In this document: positions 5,920 to 7,591 of the stretch, piece by piece | Layout: every line of letters starts with the position of its first letter | Position numbering within the stretch: the first letter of the stretch is position 1 | Source: Methanocorpusculum sp. | GTDB lineage: Archaea > Halobacteriota > Methanomicrobia > Methanomicrobiales > Methanocorpusculaceae | Length of the DNA stretch: 7,591 nucleotides | Assembly: GCA_030539595.1 (NCBI GenBank) | Contig: JAUNXW010000075.1 | Span: 1-7,591, forward strand | Direction: 5' to 3' | The notes under the pieces: model-generated | Told to the model about the DNA's origin: nothing | Database searches by the model: none | Seen by the model: only the letters and a program-made list of their open reading frames with translations | Translations under genes and position numbers: made by a program

Positions 5920-6933
5920 ATGAGAAGATGGATTGCGTTTCTAGTCGTATGCCTATGGTCATTATCCATATGCTCCATAGCGCTCGCCGAAATTTATGTG
6001 AGCACACTGGAATACACCATGACATATGACGCCGAATTGTACTCCTGTGAAAGCGATGGACAAGTCGATGTATATCGTTGGAAGGAGTCGGCTTCGAATG
6101 CGCCTCAGTGCTTTATGAGCATTTCTATGTTAACCGGTTACTCAATGCGGGAAGCAATGGACGGATTAAAGCTGCAGGCGGGGCAGGACGGCATAAGCGG
6201 CAGCGTGACGTTATCCGGCATCAATGCGGAAACCTTTCGCTTCTACGAGGGAACCGCGTGGAACAGCCGAGTGTGCGAATATGCCTGCGTACCCATGAAA
6301 AACGGAGAGATATTGCTTATAGAGACAGATTGGTTTCTCGAAGCGGAGGAAGGCATTGGGCGGAGACTGATGGAAATGCGCGATACTCTTTCACTTAGCG
6401 CGCAGGACATGCCGCTCATGGTGCAATGTGAAATCTGCGGCGGTTGGTATGAGGAGGGGAACATATTCCGCAACCATGTTTGCCCAGCAAAGGAGCCCGC
6501 ATCCGAGCTTGTCGCTACCGCCTCGGTTAATTTACGCACAGGTGCCGGGCTAAGCTATCATGTTGTGACTTGCGTTAGCAAGGGAACACGGCTCGCCTTT
6601 ATGAATGAAACCCGAACAGATGAACGCGGTGCGGTTTGGTATCGCGTCCTCCACAAACAAAAGGATGTGTGGGTTTCTTCAAAATATGCGAAACCCACCG
6701 AAAACCACGAGATTCCTATCGTGGACAATAATGTCTACGTCGTTACTACCGCGAGCGTGAACCTTCGCAAGGGGCCTGGACTCGACTACAATGTGATTGC
6801 CTCGGTTTCCGCATCCAGCAAACTTATGTATATCGCCAGAGAAACGGATGATCGTGGAACAGTTTGGTACGAGGTTGCCTACAATAACGGTACTGCTTGG
6901 GTGTCATCAAAATATGCACGCATTCCATGCTGA
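5920..6933 (+). CDS. Secreted protein: PsbP/Mog1-like domain, C2HC zinc-knuckle-like motif and two SH3b domains
   Basis: A 337-residue exported protein starting at ATG 5920 behind GAGGAG (5905-5910). The signal peptide is residues 1-23, with ALA before E24. Domain 1 (27-160) matches the anti-sigma outer domain: LEYTMTYDAELYSC, CFMSISMLTGYSMREAMDGL, TFRFYEGTAWNSRVCEYACV, EILLIETDW, then a helix ending RDTLSLS. Residues 170-188 carry C-x2-C-x12-H-x-C (C170, C173, H186, C188), a C2HC zinc-knuckle pattern, unusual outside the cell. Two bacterial SH3 domains follow, at about 197-257 and 273-333, each with TASVNLR-(T/K)-G-x-G, a VWY core and a WVSSKYA end. Such domains usually bind cell wall peptides, so the protein is likely held at the wall. 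It is the last gene of the sigma operon. The SH3 call is firm; zinc binding is inferred. Confidence 0.88.
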   Translation: MRRWIAFLVVCLWSLSICSIALAEIYVSTLEYTMTYDAELYSCESDGQVDVYRWKESASNAPQCFMSISMLTGYSMREAMDGLKLQAGQDGISGSVTLSGINAETFRFYEGTAWNSRVCEYACVPMKNGEILLIETDWFLEAEEGIGRRLMEMRDTLSLSAQDMPLMVQCEICGGWYEEGNIFRNHVCPAKEPASELVATASVNLRTGAGLSYHVVTCVSKGTRLAFMNETRTDERGAVWYRVLHKQKDVWVSSKYAKPTENHEIPIVDNNVYVVTTASVNLRKGPGLDYNVIASVSASSKLMYIARETDDRGTVWYEVAYNNGTAWVSSKYARIPC

Positions 6934-6989
6934 TCGCAAGTATTGAGCAATCAAACTGCACAGATATCATCTATTCAACCATGTGATGA

Positions 6990-7112
6990 TGTGCTGACTG
7001 GCATAACCCGAACACGCGGTGGAATTGGTACGAGCGGGGCGGTCGTTATCCGGTACTGTTGCCGGGCAGCAATTTCATCACGTGGGAAGGTGACGAAACG
7101 AGAATTGAGGTA
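6990..7112 (+). pseudogene. Probable remnant of a phage distal tail protein C-terminus
   Basis: In the frame starting at 6990 the bases read as 41 codons up to a TAG at 7113, including NTRWNWYERGG, then RYPVLLPGSNFITW and EGDETRIEV. The pattern R-Y-P-V-L-L-P-G-x-N-x-I-x-W-x-G followed by a strand with I-E-V is what I recall from the C-terminal end of siphophage distal tail (Dit-type) proteins, which continue for a few residues more. The frame is closed upstream by TGA at 6987-6989 and has no start or ribosome binding site. A one-base shift at about 7112 would continue as IGWTNSR before a stop. This looks like a decayed end of a tail gene. The family match is from memory and not computed. Confidence 0.4.
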
Positions 7113-7152
7113 TAGGCTGGACAAATTCGAGGTGAGATATTTGTTCTATCTG

Positions 7153-7221
7153 CGATAACCCAGTAATTGAAAACGATAACTTCTACTCGCAAACGTTAAC
7201 CCTATACTCGTAAACGATAAC
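7153..7221 (+). repeat. Direct-repeat array, 20-21-base period, LacI-operator-like units
   Basis: The core CGWTAAC occurs at 7153-7159, 7174-7180, 7194-7200 (as CGTTAAC) and 7215-7221, with steps of 21, 20 and 21 bases, about two helical turns. The last three lie in longer 17-base units at 7164, 7184 and 7205; the last two, TACTCGCAAACGTTAAC and TACTCGTAAACGATAAC, differ at only two positions. The unit AAACGWTAAC has the central CG of LacI/GalR operators, and 7168-7181 (TGAAAACGATAACT) fits the catabolite-responsive consensus TGNAANCGNWNNCA except for the last base. Regular phasing would put bound proteins on one face of the DNA. Plasmid-type iterons are an alternative, but no replication gene is near. 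Confidence 0.75.
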
Positions 7222-7289
7222 CTACCCTATCGTTCTCGAATACTCCCGAATTTGCATCCCCCCTGCTAATCTCCCAAAGCTATCGTTCT
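7213..7289. repeat. Inverted copies of the array core
   Basis: The last array unit is mirrored: AACGATA (7213-7219) and TATCGTT (7228-7234) form a perfect 7-base inverted repeat with an 8-base spacer. The reversed core occurs again as a 10-base direct repeat CTATCGTTCT at 7227-7236 and 7280-7289, 53 bases or about five helical turns apart. These flank the direct array and suggest an extended binding region. Confidence 0.55.
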
Positions 7290-7322
7290 TTTGTATCAAT
7301 AGTTGGGTCAGAATACAGCAAG

Positions 7323-7354
7323 AAAACCGTTGATTTTCAACGGTTTTTCTTTTA
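7323..7354 (+). terminator. Rho-independent terminator
   Basis: AAAACCGTTGA (7323-7333) pairs perfectly with TCAACGGTTTT (7337-7347) around a three-base TTT loop, giving an 11-base-pair stem followed by a T-rich run (TTTTTCTTTT). On the + strand it can end the sigma operon transcript or a short transcript from the repeat region. Read on the - strand it is followed by TTTTCTT, so it may also serve the converging gene, though more weakly. Confidence 0.85.
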
Positions 7355-7361
7355 TCTCTCA

Positions 7362-7385
7362 TTTGCCCTTCTTTTGCCCTTCTTT
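7362..7385. repeat. Short tandem repeat TTTGCCCTTCTTT, period 11
   Basis: TTTGCCCTTCTTT occurs at 7362-7374 and again at 7373-7385, two copies in tandem with an 11-base step. It lies just past the terminator and at the point where base composition becomes GC-richer. On the - strand it reads as purine-rich AAAGAAGGGC units downstream of the converging gene. No function is evident. Confidence 0.6.
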
Positions 7386-7434
7386 CGGGCACCCTCGCCG
7401 GATTCCCCCGCCGCCAGCCCCATGGCACCCCGCG

Positions 7435-7591
7435 TCAATCCGGTTCCCGCTCCGTTTCCAAGCGGATCACCACCACGTCGTCACAGATCAGGATCGACCC
7501 GGCGGCCGGGTAGACGGGCATATCCGCGAGCTCCGTTTCGTAGATCGCGCGCACCTGCTCCTCGATCACCTCGTCCTTCAGCGGGGGATAG
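7435..7591 (-). CDS. C-terminal fragment of an unidentified protein (5' end outside the window)
   Basis: On the - strand a reading frame enters from the right edge (first full codon 7590-7588) and runs 51 codons to a TGA at 7437-7435. It reads YPPLKDEVIEEQVRAIYE, then TELADMPVYPAAGSILIC and DDVVVIRLETEREPD. The reading is protein-like: a charged helix followed by a beta hairpin, with GC-rich third positions (GAG, CTG, GTG, ATC). No start codon falls inside the window because the gene starts to the right. I do not recognise the family. It converges on the sigma operon with the hairpin at 7323-7354 between them. The codon use is much more GC-rich than in the + strand genes, which suggests that those genes and this one have different histories. 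Confidence 0.6.
   Translation of the reverse strand, partial: YPPLKDEVIEEQVRAIYETELADMPVYPAAGSILICDDVVVIRLETEREPD

Larger units (their letters stand above)
6934..7434. other. 500-base gene-poor stretch between the sigma operon and the converging gene
   Basis: No convincing intact gene is visible. From left to right the stretch holds a probable phage tail-gene remnant (6990-7112), a repeat array of 20-21-base period (7153-7221), a 10-base direct repeat in two copies (7227-7236 and 7280-7289), a hairpin terminator (7323-7354) and a short tandem repeat (7362-7385). Base composition becomes clearly GC-richer after about 7385. Short readings at 6943-7158 (+) and 7222-7428 (-) lack ribosome binding sites and protein-like composition. 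Confidence 0.6.

Noticed and set aside
6966..6990. Inverted repeat ATCATC...GATGAT
   Set aside because: Six AT-rich pairs around a 13-base loop are easily expected by chance.
7006..7040. Resemblance to a third, decayed SH3 repeat (ACCCGAACA...TTGGTACGAG beside the first SH3 domain)
   Set aside because: The match is short and needs a frameshift, while the uninterrupted frame explains the whole stretch better as a phage tail fragment.
6943..7158. A 71-codon + strand reading frame after the SH3 gene
   Set aside because: It has no ribosome binding site, starts at a TTG, and its composition is not protein-like. A neighbouring frame over the same bases carries the tail-protein-like sequence.
7153..7221. 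CRISPR array
   Set aside because: Units of 17 bases separated by 3-4 bases leave no room for spacers, and no cas gene is present.
7222..7428. A 68-codon - strand reading frame
   Set aside because: It runs across the terminator hairpin and the repeat region, has no ribosome binding site, and has an unlikely composition.

Overview
The window looks like a piece of a Gram-positive anaerobe chromosome, probably Clostridia (Bacillota). This is inferred from strong AGGAGG-type ribosome binding sites, frequent GTG starts, a LytTR/DUF3021 regulator pair, an ECF sigma/anti-sigma pair whose anti-sigma lacks a zinc-binding anti-sigma (ZAS) motif, and several small secreted proteins including one with bacterial SH3 domains. 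I cannot name the species. All genes run on the + strand except a partial gene entering from the right edge on the - strand.

Layout. (1) 1-1831: the 3' part of a GNAT acetyltransferase fused to a membrane domain that resembles a site-2 protease whose zinc-binding histidines are both replaced by glycine, followed closely by a short serine hydrolase (beta-lactamase/esterase family). (2) 1892-3170: a tight three-gene operon with ATGA overlaps: LytTR DNA-binding regulator, four-helix DUF3021-type membrane protein, and a small lipoprotein. It looks like a regulator/membrane-inhibitor system with an added surface lipoprotein. (3) 3259-6933: a five-gene operon: secreted protein, ECF sigma factor, membrane-anchored anti-sigma, and two more secreted proteins, the last with a C2HC zinc-knuckle-like motif and two SH3b repeats. 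(4) 6934-7434: about 500 bases without an intact gene, holding what looks like a decayed phage tail-protein fragment, a 20-21-bp-period repeat array with LacI-type operator character, and a strong hairpin terminator. (5) 7435-7591: the C-terminal end of an unidentified - strand gene.

The most interesting point is in region 3. The extracytoplasmic domain of the anti-sigma and the globular domains of all three secreted proteins appear to be copies of the same roughly 130-residue fold (strand pair, helix, 'AWNS'-type segment, strand, C-terminal helix with a TxxI/L end). An operon whose sensor and secreted products share a domain suggests homotypic binding, decoy or feedback signalling across the envelope. 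The sequence shows the resemblance by eye only. The function is inference.
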